The notes under the pieces are model-generated. The model saw nothing but the letters and a program-made list of their open reading frames with translations. It was not told the origin of the DNA and made no database searches. Below are positions 13,891 through 21,685 of a stretch of DNA of 34,393 nt, piece after piece. This DNA comes from Bacillota bacterium (lineage in GTDB: Bacteria; Bacillota; Clostridia; Acetivibrionales; DTU013): the NCBI GenBank assembly GCA_023399355.1, contig JAEWQC010000351.1, positions 1 through 34,393 of the forward strand, given 5' to 3'. The translations under genes and the position numbers were made by a program. Each line of letters opens with the position of its first letter. Position 1 is the first letter of the stretch.

Positions 13891-14505
13891 CTAGATTTCC
13901 TTGACAAGTTCCTTATAATCAAATCTTCTGCTTCTCGGATAAAGAGTCTTTGTCTGATCGAAATATCCCAGGCAAATTATCATTACAACCTCATTTTCAC
14001 CTTCAATATTAAATTCTTTTTTTATACCATCAAAATCAACTCCGCTTGCAGGGTGGGAATCTACTCCATAATATTTTGCTGCGTACATTATTGACATGGC
14101 CAATAAGCCTGCATTACTTTCCGCAAATTTAACTTTTCTTTCAAGAGTTGAACCATATAAGGAAGCTGCAAATTGCTTGTAGCCATCAGCTTTCTCTTTA
14201 CCTAACATACTCTCAAAGTCAGCCCAAATCGGATTACTTTCATCATATCCGGCTCTGTTTCCAGTAATAACAAGTGTTACAGGCGCCTCAAGGATTTTAG
14301 GCTGCTTATTGGACAGATCGAAAAGCTTCTGCTTTGCTTCAGTTGATTTTACTGCAATTATCCCCCACGGTTGTAAATTGAATGCCGAAGGTGCTGTTAC
14401 TGCTAAATTAATAATTTTCTCAAGAACTTCTTCAGACAAATTTTTTTTTGTATCAAAAAAGTTAACCGCTCGCCTTGCTTCAAAGATTTGTTTTAAATCT
14501 GTCAT
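13891..14505 (-). CDS. nitroreductase family protein
   Basis: The 204-residue FMN-dependent oxidoreductase shows the family pattern: EARRAVNFFDTKK near the N-terminus (phosphate/FMN contact), then LAVTAPSAFNLQPWGIIAV (about residues 35-53), and near the C-terminus EVVMIICLGYFD. It should use NAD(P)H to reduce nitro compounds, quinones or flavins as a homodimer. I choose ATG 14505 with GGAGG 8 bases upstream; a 20-codon extension is unsupported. It is probably monocistronic and shares the terminator at 13817-13855 with the convergent tandem binding protein gene. Confidence 0.88.
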   Translation of the reverse strand: MTDLKQIFEARRAVNFFDTKKNLSEEVLEKIINLAVTAPSAFNLQPWGIIAVKSTEAKQKLFDLSNKQPKILEAPVTLVITGNRAGYDESNPIWADFESMLGKEKADGYKQFAASLYGSTLERKVKFAESNAGLLAMSIMYAAKYYGVDSHPASGVDFDGIKKEFNIEGENEVVMIICLGYFDQTKTLYPRSRRFDYKELVKEI

Positions 14506-14630
14506 ATAAAAGCCTCCATTAATTACATTCTTAACATTTAATTTACCCACTATAATGAGAAACAAACCACAATTATCGGTTAATGATCACAACAAAAGTT
14601 CAGCTTTTGCCCGCCAATAATAACTATATT

Positions 14631-14682
14631 CGTTTTTGGGTTTACCGCTGCTCATACCTGCATGCTGGCCTCCCGGCCCTCC
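14631..14682 (-). pseudogene. remnant of an ABC exporter N-terminus just 3' of the exporter gene
   Basis: On the minus strand this stretch reads GGPGGQHAGMSSGKPKNE, almost the same as GGPGGQHAGMGGGKPKNV at residues 46-62 of the exporter encoded at 14701-16656. The DNA is about 85% identical to 16473-16524. After the match the frame diverges and soon stops. It looks like what is left of a second, tandem copy or paralogue of the exporter gene. Confidence 0.65.
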
Positions 14683-14700
14683 ATGCCTGGATTTTCAAAG

Positions 14701-16656
14701 CTAATCCAGCTCAACTGCTCCGGTATAGAGCTGATGATATCTTCCATTCATCGCGAGCAGTTCTTCATGGGTACCCTGTTCTACAACCTCGCCATGTTCC
14801 AGTACGATAATCCGATTGGAATTTCGGACGGTAGACAGTCTATGGGCAATTACAAAGGTAGTTCTGTTTTTCATCAGCCGGTCCATCCCTTGTTCAATGT
14901 GCTTTTCTGTTCTTGTGTCGACAGAGCTGGTAGCCTCATCAAGTATCAGAATAGGAGCTTTTGAGATTGCGGCCCTTGCAATGTTCAGAAGCTGGCGCTG
15001 GCCCTGGCTCAGATTGGCGCCATCTCCGTCCAGCACCGTATCATAACCATCGGATAACCTCTCGATGAAGAAATGAGCATTTGCAATCCTGGCAGCAGTG
15101 ATCACTTCCTCATCAGTTGCATCAAGACGTCCATACCGGATATTCTCCCTGACCGTTCCGGAAAACAGATGAGTATCCTGAAGCACCATTGCGATATTGC
15201 CTCGTAATGAATCCTTCCTGATCCTCTTAATATCAATGCCATCGATCGATATCCGACCTTCCTTTATTTCATAGAACCTGTTAATCAAGTTCGTTATCGT
15301 TGTCTTTCCTGCACCTGTTGATCCGACAAAGGCAATCTTCTGACCGGGTTCTGCTGTTACGCTGACCTGTTTGAGTATGGTCTTTTCCGGAACATAACCA
15401 AAGGTAACCTCTCTCAGGGATACTTCTCCTTTTATCGATTGGGATACTTCCGCCCTTTCTGCCTCAGAACAGATACTGACAGCATCAGCCGGATCTGTCT
15501 CTTCAGGTGTCTCATCCATCACTTCGAATACTCTTTCCGCTCCCGCTAATGCTGCAAAGATCGTATTCACCTGCTGTGACAATTCATTAATCGGCCTTGA
15601 AAACTGTCTTGAATAGTTTGTAAATATCGTAAGGCCACCGATATCAAAATTCGAAGTCAGGCACAGGATACCTCCAACAGTCGCAGACAATGCGTAACTG
15701 ATCTGGCTTAAATTACCCATGACAGGCCACATGATGCCGCCGAAAAATTGTGCCTTGATTTGCTTGCTTTGCAAATCATCGCTTAAGAATCCAAATTCCT
15801 CCGAAGTCGTTTCTTCGTGGCAGAATACCTTTACTACCTTTTGTCCTGTCACTGTTTCTTCAATATACCCATTGACCGCGCCGAGTGCCTGCTGCTGGCC
15901 TTTATAATACTTCCTGCTCTGTTTGCCGATTGTGCCTGCGACGAAGATCAATGCGGGTACTGTCACAACAGTAACGATTGCCAGAATCCAATTTGTTATG
16001 AACATCAGCGTCACGGTGCCAATCATGGTAACAACACCGGAAAATACCTGCGCCAGGGTATTGTTCAGCATCTCGCCTACCGAATCAAGGTCATTGGTAA
16101 AACGGCTCATCACATCGCCATGGGTATGTGTATCATGATATTTTACCGGAAGCTTCTGAATCCTGCCAAATAATTCTTTTCTGATCTTCACCAGCGCATT
16201 CTGGGATACATCTATCATAATGCGCTGCTGCAGATAGGCGCAAATGACACCCACAAAGTAGATACCCGCCATAGTTAGGATGCCCGTCAAAAGATTCGCC
16301 ACCTTTTCTTCGGCTGATCTGTCCGCATCTACCAGGCTATTGATGACGGGCCGCAAAATATAGCTGCCGCATAAGTTGGTCAAGGTACTGCCCAGTACGC
16401 AGGCAAAAACAAATAGAATTTTTATCTTGTCGCTTCCAATATAAGCAAGCAGCCTTTTAATTACGGTATATACGTTTTTGGGTTTACCGCCGCCCATACC
16501 CGCATGTTGGCCACCAGGTCCGCCCGGTCTGCGTCCTCCCGGCCCGCCCCCCGGGCTGAAATGCCGGCCTCCTGCCGCTCCGCCGGCTGCATTGGCAGCA
16601 TTACTTCCGTACTTGCGCAACAAGGCTTCTTTTCTTTCCTCGCTAAGATGACTCAT
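14701..16656 (-). CDS. ABC exporter subunit, canonical ATPase site
   Basis: The 651-residue half-transporter has a Gly/Pro-rich cytoplasmic N-terminal extension (residues about 20-58), six membrane helices (about 70-380) and a nucleotide-binding domain. Walker A GSTGAGKT is at 445-452, signature LSQGQ at 549-553, Walker B ending in catalytic E574 (LILDEATS), and the switch His at 605. It overlaps the upstream ABC gene by 4 bp (ATGA), so the two surely form one heterodimeric multidrug-type exporter. Substrate is unknown; MarR control suggests a toxic compound. A fragment copying its own N-terminus lies directly downstream. The glycine-rich extension is unusual in composition and GC-rich. Confidence 0.92.
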   Translation of the reverse strand: MSHLSEERKEALLRKYGSNAANAAGGAAGGRHFSPGGGPGGRRPGGPGGQHAGMGGGKPKNVYTVIKRLLAYIGSDKIKILFVFACVLGSTLTNLCGSYILRPVINSLVDADRSAEEKVANLLTGILTMAGIYFVGVICAYLQQRIMIDVSQNALVKIRKELFGRIQKLPVKYHDTHTHGDVMSRFTNDLDSVGEMLNNTLAQVFSGVVTMIGTVTLMFITNWILAIVTVVTVPALIFVAGTIGKQSRKYYKGQQQALGAVNGYIEETVTGQKVVKVFCHEETTSEEFGFLSDDLQSKQIKAQFFGGIMWPVMGNLSQISYALSATVGGILCLTSNFDIGGLTIFTNYSRQFSRPINELSQQVNTIFAALAGAERVFEVMDETPEETDPADAVSICSEAERAEVSQSIKGEVSLREVTFGYVPEKTILKQVSVTAEPGQKIAFVGSTGAGKTTITNLINRFYEIKEGRISIDGIDIKRIRKDSLRGNIAMVLQDTHLFSGTVRENIRYGRLDATDEEVITAARIANAHFFIERLSDGYDTVLDGDGANLSQGQRQLLNIARAAISKAPILILDEATSSVDTRTEKHIEQGMDRLMKNRTTFVIAHRLSTVRNSNRIIVLEHGEVVEQGTHEELLAMNGRYHQLYTGAVELD

Positions 16657-18392
16657 GATGCAGTGGCCTCCTTATCCATCTGTGAATAATAAATCTCTTG
16701 ATATGCTTCACAGTTTTGCATAAGTTCAGTGTGGGAACCTGTCCCCGTAATCTTCCCATCATCAATAACGATGATCTTGTCCGCATTGATTACCGAGGAA
16801 ATTCTCTGTGCAATAATGATTTTCGTCGTACCGTTCAACTCGTTTTTAAAACATTCCCTGATCTTTGCTTCCGTTGCGGTATCAACAGCGCTCGTACTGT
16901 CATCCAGAACAAGGATCTTCGGTTTCTTCAGCAACGCTCTGGCAATACATAGTCTCTGCTTCTGTCCGCCTGACACAGTAGTGCCTCCCTGACCAAGCTC
17001 AGTCTCATATCCTTTCTCAAACGAGGAGATAAACCCGTGTGCCTGCGCATTCTCTGCAAATTGACAGACCGTTTCATCCTTTGCAGCTTCGTCGCCCCAC
17101 TTAAGGTTTTCTTTAATGGTACCGGAAAACAGAACATTTTTCTGGAGTACGATTCCGACTCCATCACGAAGGTTTTTCAAGGAGTACTCTTTCACATTCA
17201 CATCATCGACAAATACTTCTCCCCGGTCTGCATCGTATAGCCTGGGAATCAGTTGTACCAGGCTTGTTTTACCACAGCCTGTTGAACCGATGATACCAAC
17301 TGTCTCGCCTGGATTTATCACGAGATTGATATTCTCAAGAACCCACCTTTCATTATTCTTGTAGTATTTGAAGCAAACCTCTTTAAATTCGATCTTGCCA
17401 TATGTAACAGCCCTGTTCTTACTGGAAGAATCATCATCCATCAGGTCAATCTCTGTAGAAAGGACTTCATTAATCCTTTTAGCAGATGCAAGCGCCCTGG
17501 AGCTGTTTAGAATAATCATGGAAAGCATCATCAGGGACATAAGGATCTGAACAACATAGTTTATAAATGCAGTCAAAACACCCGCGGTCATGCTTCCCTC
17601 AATAATTTGATTGCCGCCGAACCACACAACGGCTATGGTTGTGATATTCATAGCAAGGGTCATAACCGGCATGGTAAAGATAACTACCTTCATTGCGTGA
17701 ATTGTCTTCTCTTTCAGATTGGTATTCGCCTTCTCAAATTTATTTTCTTCATAGTTCTCTCTGACAAACGATTTTACAACCCTGATATTCGTAAAATTCT
17801 CCTGGGTTGCGGTATTGAGTTCATCGATCTTCTTCTGCATGGCTGTAAACCGGGGAAATCCGATTTTAATGATGAAATATAAAGTGATTGATAACAGAGG
17901 TATTACACACAGGATAACCAAGGCCAGCTTCGGATTTAGTACAAAAGCCATAATGAGTGCGCCGATAAGCATGCCCGGCGACCTTAATGCCATTCTCATC
18001 ATCATCTGAATCATATTCTGTATCATGGTTATGTCATTCGTCAATCTTGTAATGAGAGAGCCTGTGCTATATTGATCGATATTGGCAAAGGAGAACTTTT
18101 GAATTTTACGGAACAGGTCTTTCCGCAAATCATTAGCAAAGCCAGAGGATGCCTTGATTGCAAAATAAGCTCCTCCTGTTCCCCCCGCCATCATGCAGAG
18201 TGCTGTGATTACCATCACGACTCCCATCGTAATAATATAAGAAATTTCTCTTTTACCGTCAACTCCATTATCAATAATGTTGCTTAAGAGCCACGGCATA
18301 ACTACTTCGCCTATTACCTCTACAATCATCAGAATCGGCCCTATGATAAAGGAAGACAGATAGGGTTTCACATATTTCCAATACCGTTTCAT
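16653..18392 (-). CDS. ABC exporter subunit with degenerate ATPase site
   Basis: The 579-residue half-transporter has six membrane helices, then a nucleotide-binding domain with Walker A GSTGCGKT (369-376), signature VSGGQ and Walker B LVLDDSTS. Asp 498 replaces the catalytic Glu, and Gln 529 (IIIAQRISS) replaces the switch His. Such substitutions mark the degenerate-site partner of heterodimeric exporters, so this subunit and the canonical one at 14701-16656 probably alternate asymmetrically. I choose ATG 18392 (MKRYWKYVKPYL), preceded by AAAGGA; the 15-codon upstream extension in the same frame arises from the 14-bp repeat region. It is translationally coupled to its partner by a 4-bp overlap. 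Confidence 0.9.
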   Translation of the reverse strand: MKRYWKYVKPYLSSFIIGPILMIVEVIGEVVMPWLLSNIIDNGVDGKREISYIITMGVVMVITALCMMAGGTGGAYFAIKASSGFANDLRKDLFRKIQKFSFANIDQYSTGSLITRLTNDITMIQNMIQMMMRMALRSPGMLIGALIMAFVLNPKLALVILCVIPLLSITLYFIIKIGFPRFTAMQKKIDELNTATQENFTNIRVVKSFVRENYEENKFEKANTNLKEKTIHAMKVVIFTMPVMTLAMNITTIAVVWFGGNQIIEGSMTAGVLTAFINYVVQILMSLMMLSMIILNSSRALASAKRINEVLSTEIDLMDDDSSSKNRAVTYGKIEFKEVCFKYYKNNERWVLENINLVINPGETVGIIGSTGCGKTSLVQLIPRLYDADRGEVFVDDVNVKEYSLKNLRDGVGIVLQKNVLFSGTIKENLKWGDEAAKDETVCQFAENAQAHGFISSFEKGYETELGQGGTTVSGGQKQRLCIARALLKKPKILVLDDSTSAVDTATEAKIRECFKNELNGTTKIIIAQRISSVINADKIIVIDDGKITGTGSHTELMQNCEAYQEIYYSQMDKEATAS

Positions 18393-18419
18393 CCTGTAAT
18401 GTCCTTTCATTATGTTGAT

Positions 18420-18485
18420 TTCATTTTGCAGGTTCATTTTGTGGGTTTCATTTTGTGGGTTTCATTTTGTGGGTTTCATTTCCTC
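18420..18485. repeat. 14-bp tandem repeats across the marR stop codon
   Basis: Three perfect units of TTCATTTTGTGGGT (18433-18474) are flanked by a degenerate unit before and a partial unit after. On the minus strand each unit reads ATGAAACCCACAAA, so the marR ending MKPTK-stop has been copied repeatedly into the gap before the exporter genes. Each copy makes a five-codon ATG...TGA mini-frame. Confidence 0.85.
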
Positions 18486-19004
18486 TTCCATCCTGGCTAG
18501 ATTGGCATCGAGCTTTTGAAGCAAGCCTGACAGGGTATCCAGCTCTTCTTCTGTAAACCCTGCAAAGACTTTTTGATCCGTTGAATCAAAAATCTGCTTG
18601 CTTTGTTCGACCACCTTATTTCCTTTCTCAGTAATGGTAATCTGGTTCAGCCGATTATCCTCCTTATCCATTACTTTATTGATGTAGCCCCCCCTTTCAA
18701 GCTTTTTCAAAGATACTGCTATCGTGGCTGTCGACACATCCATTGACCTGGCAAGATCTTGTTGTGACGCATATTGATTATGGTAAATCTTCATCAGTAA
18801 GCGGTGCTGGGCTTGATAGACACCTGTCACATCCAGATAATTCTGCATGATTTTCCTGTGCTTTATTGTAAAGCCGATCATCTGAAACACGATTTGCTTA
18901 AAACCAGTTCGATTCACATCATGATCTTTCTTATCTTTCTTATCTTTCTTATCTTTCTTATCTTTCTTATCTTTCTTATCTTTCATATCTTTCATATCTT
19001 TCAT
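18462..19004 (-). CDS. MarR family transcriptional regulator with repeat-encoded N-terminus
   Basis: The 180-residue product ends in a typical MarR winged helix: QHRLLMKIYHNQYASQQDLARSM, then STATIAVSLKKLERGGYINK (recognition helix), and the wing DKEDNRLNQITITEKG. The first 27 residues are nine copies of (M/K)KD encoded by a 9-bp repeat; the recognisable protein begins near DVNRTGFKQIV. AGGAGA lies only 2 bases from the first ATG and about 11 from the second; three in-frame ATGs occur 9 bases apart, so the true start is unsure. It probably represses itself and the two exporter genes downstream through the palindrome at 19035-19076. The poly-basic/acidic tail is very unusual for this family. 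Confidence 0.88.
   Translation of the reverse strand: MKDMKDMKDKKDKKDKKDKKDKKDKKDHDVNRTGFKQIVFQMIGFTIKHRKIMQNYLDVTGVYQAQHRLLMKIYHNQYASQQDLARSMDVSTATIAVSLKKLERGGYINKVMDKEDNRLNQITITEKGNKVVEQSKQIFDSTDQKVFAGFTEEELDTLSGLLQKLDANLARMEEEMKPTK
18924..19004. repeat. 9-bp microsatellite encoding the MarR N-terminus
   Basis: Nine contiguous units of ATCTTTCTT (six) or ATCTTTCAT (three) cover 81 bp. Unit changes preserve frame but alter tail length, and the CAT units create three alternative ATG starts. Confidence 0.92.
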
Positions 19005-19034
19005 GTTCTCCTAGCCTTGTAATGAAATTTTATA

Positions 19035-19083
19035 TTAGCTAGCTTATAGTTAACATTATAACTATTAGCTAGCTAATTTTCAA
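19035..19083 (-). promoter_or_regulatory. marR-exporter promoter with 42-bp palindromic operator
   Basis: On the minus strand TTGAAA (19078-19083) and TATAAT (19055-19060) are 17 bp apart. A near-perfect 42-bp palindrome (19035-19076) covers the spacer, -10 and start. Its outer arms are TTAGCTAGCTTA and TTAGCTAGCTAA, and its inner arms are ATAGTTA and TAACTAT. Repressor binding would directly occlude polymerase; the regulator at 18462-19004 is the obvious candidate. Confidence 0.8.
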
Positions 19084-19239
19084 CAGGCATAGCATTCTTT
19101 TCTTAGATAATGTCAATAAGGAAATGCCACTAATTAATAGTTTATTTAAGTGAATGTATCGTAGGAGTAGACATGATCTAGCAAAAATAGAATATCGGTG
19201 AATTGTATCTATACTATCGCCGTGAGCCAGTAAAGACGA

Positions 19240-19335
19240 GAGGATGTGGCTGCGGAGGTTTAAACCCGTACATCTTCCAGCATGCCTGGTACGGGATCAA
19301 GATGCGTTGGGCTCAAATTCCCCCACTCCAGCACA
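19240..19335 (+). pseudogene. decayed tRNA-Pro-like sequence
   Basis: From 19279 the sequence follows tRNA-Pro base for base with scattered changes: AGCATGCCTGGTACGGGATC, then CAAGATG, GGGCTCAAATTCC and CCCACTCC. The anticodon stem (CCTGG/TCAAG) and T stem no longer pair. A weaker match to the 5' half (19240-19259) precedes an insert of about 19 bases. It cannot be a working tRNA. It may be an old attachment scar or duplicated tRNA. The remaining 160 bp up to the next gene holds only a GCAGGAGG/CCTCCTGC hairpin (19447-19472), possibly a weak terminator for the yhgE-like gene. Confidence 0.6.
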
Positions 19336-19500
19336 TAAAAAATTCATGTATCCGGGGTGGAACGGCCATGGTTTTTTTGTGATGCGGGTTTCTCAAAGAG
19401 TAAGAAAAGGCAACATCCCTGTAAGCGAACGACACGCACTGCAAAGGCAGGAGGCATTCGAAGCCCTCCTGCTCAATGCCTGCAGACGCATTTTGTCCGT

Positions 19501-21537
19501 TCAGTCAGATATACTTGCACTGGAGAGTGTGGTCAACCTTTTCTTTCGAAGCAGATGGGCAAGCAATGACAGCACTGCTGCCGCCAGTAGCCCTGTGATG
19601 AGTGTAATTGCCAGTACCGACATATTTTGATTGTAGTCGCTTGTGTCCATACTCAGAATATTATCCCGAAGAGCGTTAATTGTATAGGTCATCGGCATGT
19701 ATGGGTGAATTGCCTGATAAAACGGAGGGACAAGTTTCATTGACATCATACCGCCTCCGGCTGTAAGCTGCAGCAGCATGAAAATGATACTCAGCAATTT
19801 CCCAAGATCCTGAAAAACCAATACCAAAACTTGAATGATGGTAATAAACGTCACGCCTCCGAGTATGCAGATTCCATAGAACTGCGCCTTATTGCCGACC
19901 TGAAGTCCAAGAATATGGAGAACAGTAAAGGCAAGACATATGGACTGTATGACTGCCATTAGCTGAAAACGGAACAGACCAAGATCGACAAAGGTTTTCT
20001 GCGTCCATTTGAGTTCTTCAAATTTCACTTTGTCCATTGTTGTAAAAATGATAATTAGCATCAGCCCCCCAAGCCATAGGCAAAGTGAAATCATGAAGGG
20101 AGCCATTGCCATCCCTGTATTTTTCGCTTCGCCGATTTTCGTTGTTTCCATCTTTACAGGATTGGCTGCAAACTTGCCATAACCCTCCAGTGCAGAACTG
20201 CTGCTTTTCAGTTGTTGAATGGAACTGTCTACCGTTGCTTTCATCTGTTCAATACCGGTATTTAATTGAATGATGCCACTCAGGATTTTTTGATCAGAAG
20301 TAAGAATGATCCGCGACTTTTCATTCAGCGTATTTGCCCCTTGCGATAAAGTTTCTATACCGGAAGAAAGTGATGCGGAACCGCCGGACAATTGGCCGAT
20401 CGTTCCGGAAAGAGCGCCGGCACCAGCTGAGGCCGTCTGCATTCCCCCCGGAAGCTTTTGAACGGCTGTATTAATCTGCTCATAGGTTTGGGCAAGTTTG
20501 TTCAGTGCCGAGGTAAGAGTGGGCGCCACAACGGTCGGATCGGTCGGATTGCTTGGATTGCTTGGATTGCTTGGATCGCCATGGCTTCCGCTTATTGAAC
20601 TGAGTGCCTGGATAATCTGCTTCATATTGGAGTCCGACATACTTTCGGGATGCTCCTTAACATATGCTTTCAGCCAGGTTATTATGTCTATGCTTTGCTG
20701 AAGTTCTTTACTGCTTAAATCCATGTAGGTATTCAGCTTTGAGGTAAGCGTACTGAGTCCGCTGTTGTATTGGCCTGAATAGTTTGAAATGGTTTGCAAA
20801 CTGTTTGTATTTTCATTTAAGGCATTGGCAAAAAGCGCAGTTTTCCCGAAAATCAATTTTAGAGCGCTATTGAGTGTCTGACTCCCCTTGCCTGCGCTCG
20901 CAAGGCCTGCCGCAAATTGATTCAGGCCGCTGTTAAATTTGGTTTGCCCCTGTGTAAGCGTATCTACTCCCTGACTTAATTGTCTTGTGCCGTCATCGAG
21001 CTTTGAAAGACTGTCGCTGAGGGTTTGCAGGCTATCCGGCAATTCTCCCAGTTTGTCCGCAAGAGAATCCGCAAGGTTTTCCGTGATGCTATTTGACACC
21101 ATATTTTCGATATTTTCGGAAACGCTCAACATAATTGAGGAAGCGAATGTCCCTAATTTATCGTTGGATTTAAAATACAGGGTACCCTGCGTCTTATTCA
21201 CTTCAGCAGCCGTGGAAATGCATGCTGTAAAATCATCCGGTATGACAAGCTCGGCATAATATTTTTCCTTCAATACACCGCTATCGGCATCTCTCTTATC
21301 GGTAAACACCCATTTAACATCCGAATTCGATTTTAACTGATCCGTCAGCGTATTGCCAATGTTTTTGTTTTCACCACCGATGACGGTTCCTTTGTCGTTG
21401 TTGACGACGGCAATGGAGATATCCGATAAGTGACTTGTTGGATCCCAATAAGCATAAAGAAAAATAAAAGCATAAAACGCAGGTATTAGTGAAATGAGTG
21501 TGATAACGGTTATTTGCATGATCAGTTTACGTTTCAT
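19501..21537 (-). CDS. YhgE/Pip family membrane protein (ABC-2-permease-like)
   Basis: The 678-residue protein begins with a membrane helix and YWDPTSHLSDISIAVVNNDKG, the hallmark start of YhgE/Pip proteins. A long extracellular coiled region of repeated small/polar heptads follows (about residues 140-450), then five C-terminal membrane helices (about 475-665). Family members include a phage receptor of Lactococcus and type VII secretion-associated proteins; the exact transport role is unknown. A Pro-Ser-Asn repeat (PSNPSNPSNPT) within the extracellular region is encoded by 9-bp repeats at about 20546-20572. ATG 21537 has AAGGGGG upstream. It is divergent from a TetR gene that probably represses it. 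Confidence 0.88.
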   Translation of the reverse strand: MKRKLIMQITVITLISLIPAFYAFIFLYAYWDPTSHLSDISIAVVNNDKGTVIGGENKNIGNTLTDQLKSNSDVKWVFTDKRDADSGVLKEKYYAELVIPDDFTACISTAAEVNKTQGTLYFKSNDKLGTFASSIMLSVSENIENMVSNSITENLADSLADKLGELPDSLQTLSDSLSKLDDGTRQLSQGVDTLTQGQTKFNSGLNQFAAGLASAGKGSQTLNSALKLIFGKTALFANALNENTNSLQTISNYSGQYNSGLSTLTSKLNTYMDLSSKELQQSIDIITWLKAYVKEHPESMSDSNMKQIIQALSSISGSHGDPSNPSNPSNPTDPTVVAPTLTSALNKLAQTYEQINTAVQKLPGGMQTASAGAGALSGTIGQLSGGSASLSSGIETLSQGANTLNEKSRIILTSDQKILSGIIQLNTGIEQMKATVDSSIQQLKSSSSALEGYGKFAANPVKMETTKIGEAKNTGMAMAPFMISLCLWLGGLMLIIIFTTMDKVKFEELKWTQKTFVDLGLFRFQLMAVIQSICLAFTVLHILGLQVGNKAQFYGICILGGVTFITIIQVLVLVFQDLGKLLSIIFMLLQLTAGGGMMSMKLVPPFYQAIHPYMPMTYTINALRDNILSMDTSDYNQNMSVLAITLITGLLAAAVLSLLAHLLRKKRLTTLSSASISD
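20546..20572. repeat. 9-bp tandem repeats inside the yhgE-like gene
   Basis: Three units of GGATTGCTT, with degenerate neighbours on both sides, encode SNP/PSN tripeptides in the extracellular region. Unit gain or loss keeps the frame. Confidence 0.8.
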
Positions 21538-21602
21538 AAAAATCAGCCCCCTTAAGGTTAGTTTTAGAATATTTGCTCTTAATATTTCGATTTTATGACT
21601 AA

Positions 21603-21631
21603 ATTATAGTCCTGCCATCTTGAACTGTCAA
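21603..21631 (-). promoter_or_regulatory. perfect consensus promoter of the yhgE-like gene
   Basis: On the minus strand TTGACA (21626-21631) and TATAAT (21603-21608) are separated by exactly 17 bp. Confidence 0.85.
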
Positions 21632-21648
21632 TATATTCGTAATATAAT
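21620..21648 (+). promoter_or_regulatory. promoter of the divergent TetR gene
   Basis: TTGAAC (21620-21625) and TATAAT (21643-21648) are 17 bp apart on the plus strand. Its -35 box directly abuts the opposing -35 box, so polymerase can occupy only one promoter at a time. Confidence 0.8.
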
Positions 21649-21685
21649 AATAATATATTCTAAAACTTTCTTAAGGAGCTTGTAT

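Larger units (their letters stand above)
21550..21676. repeat. long inverted repeat flanking the divergent promoters
   Basis: The left arm 21550-21572 (CCTTAAGG, then AGTTTTAGAATAT) and right arm 21655-21676 (ATATTCTAAAACT, then CTTAAGG) are inverted copies with only a few mismatches. Each arm lies in the leader of one divergent gene and includes its ribosome-site region. They are probable twin operators of the TetR protein. Confidence 0.7.

Noticed and set aside
19244..19630. 128-residue plus-strand frame across the tRNA-like relic
   Set aside because: It overlaps the tRNA pseudogene and the 3' end of the yhgE-like gene; no coding evidence.
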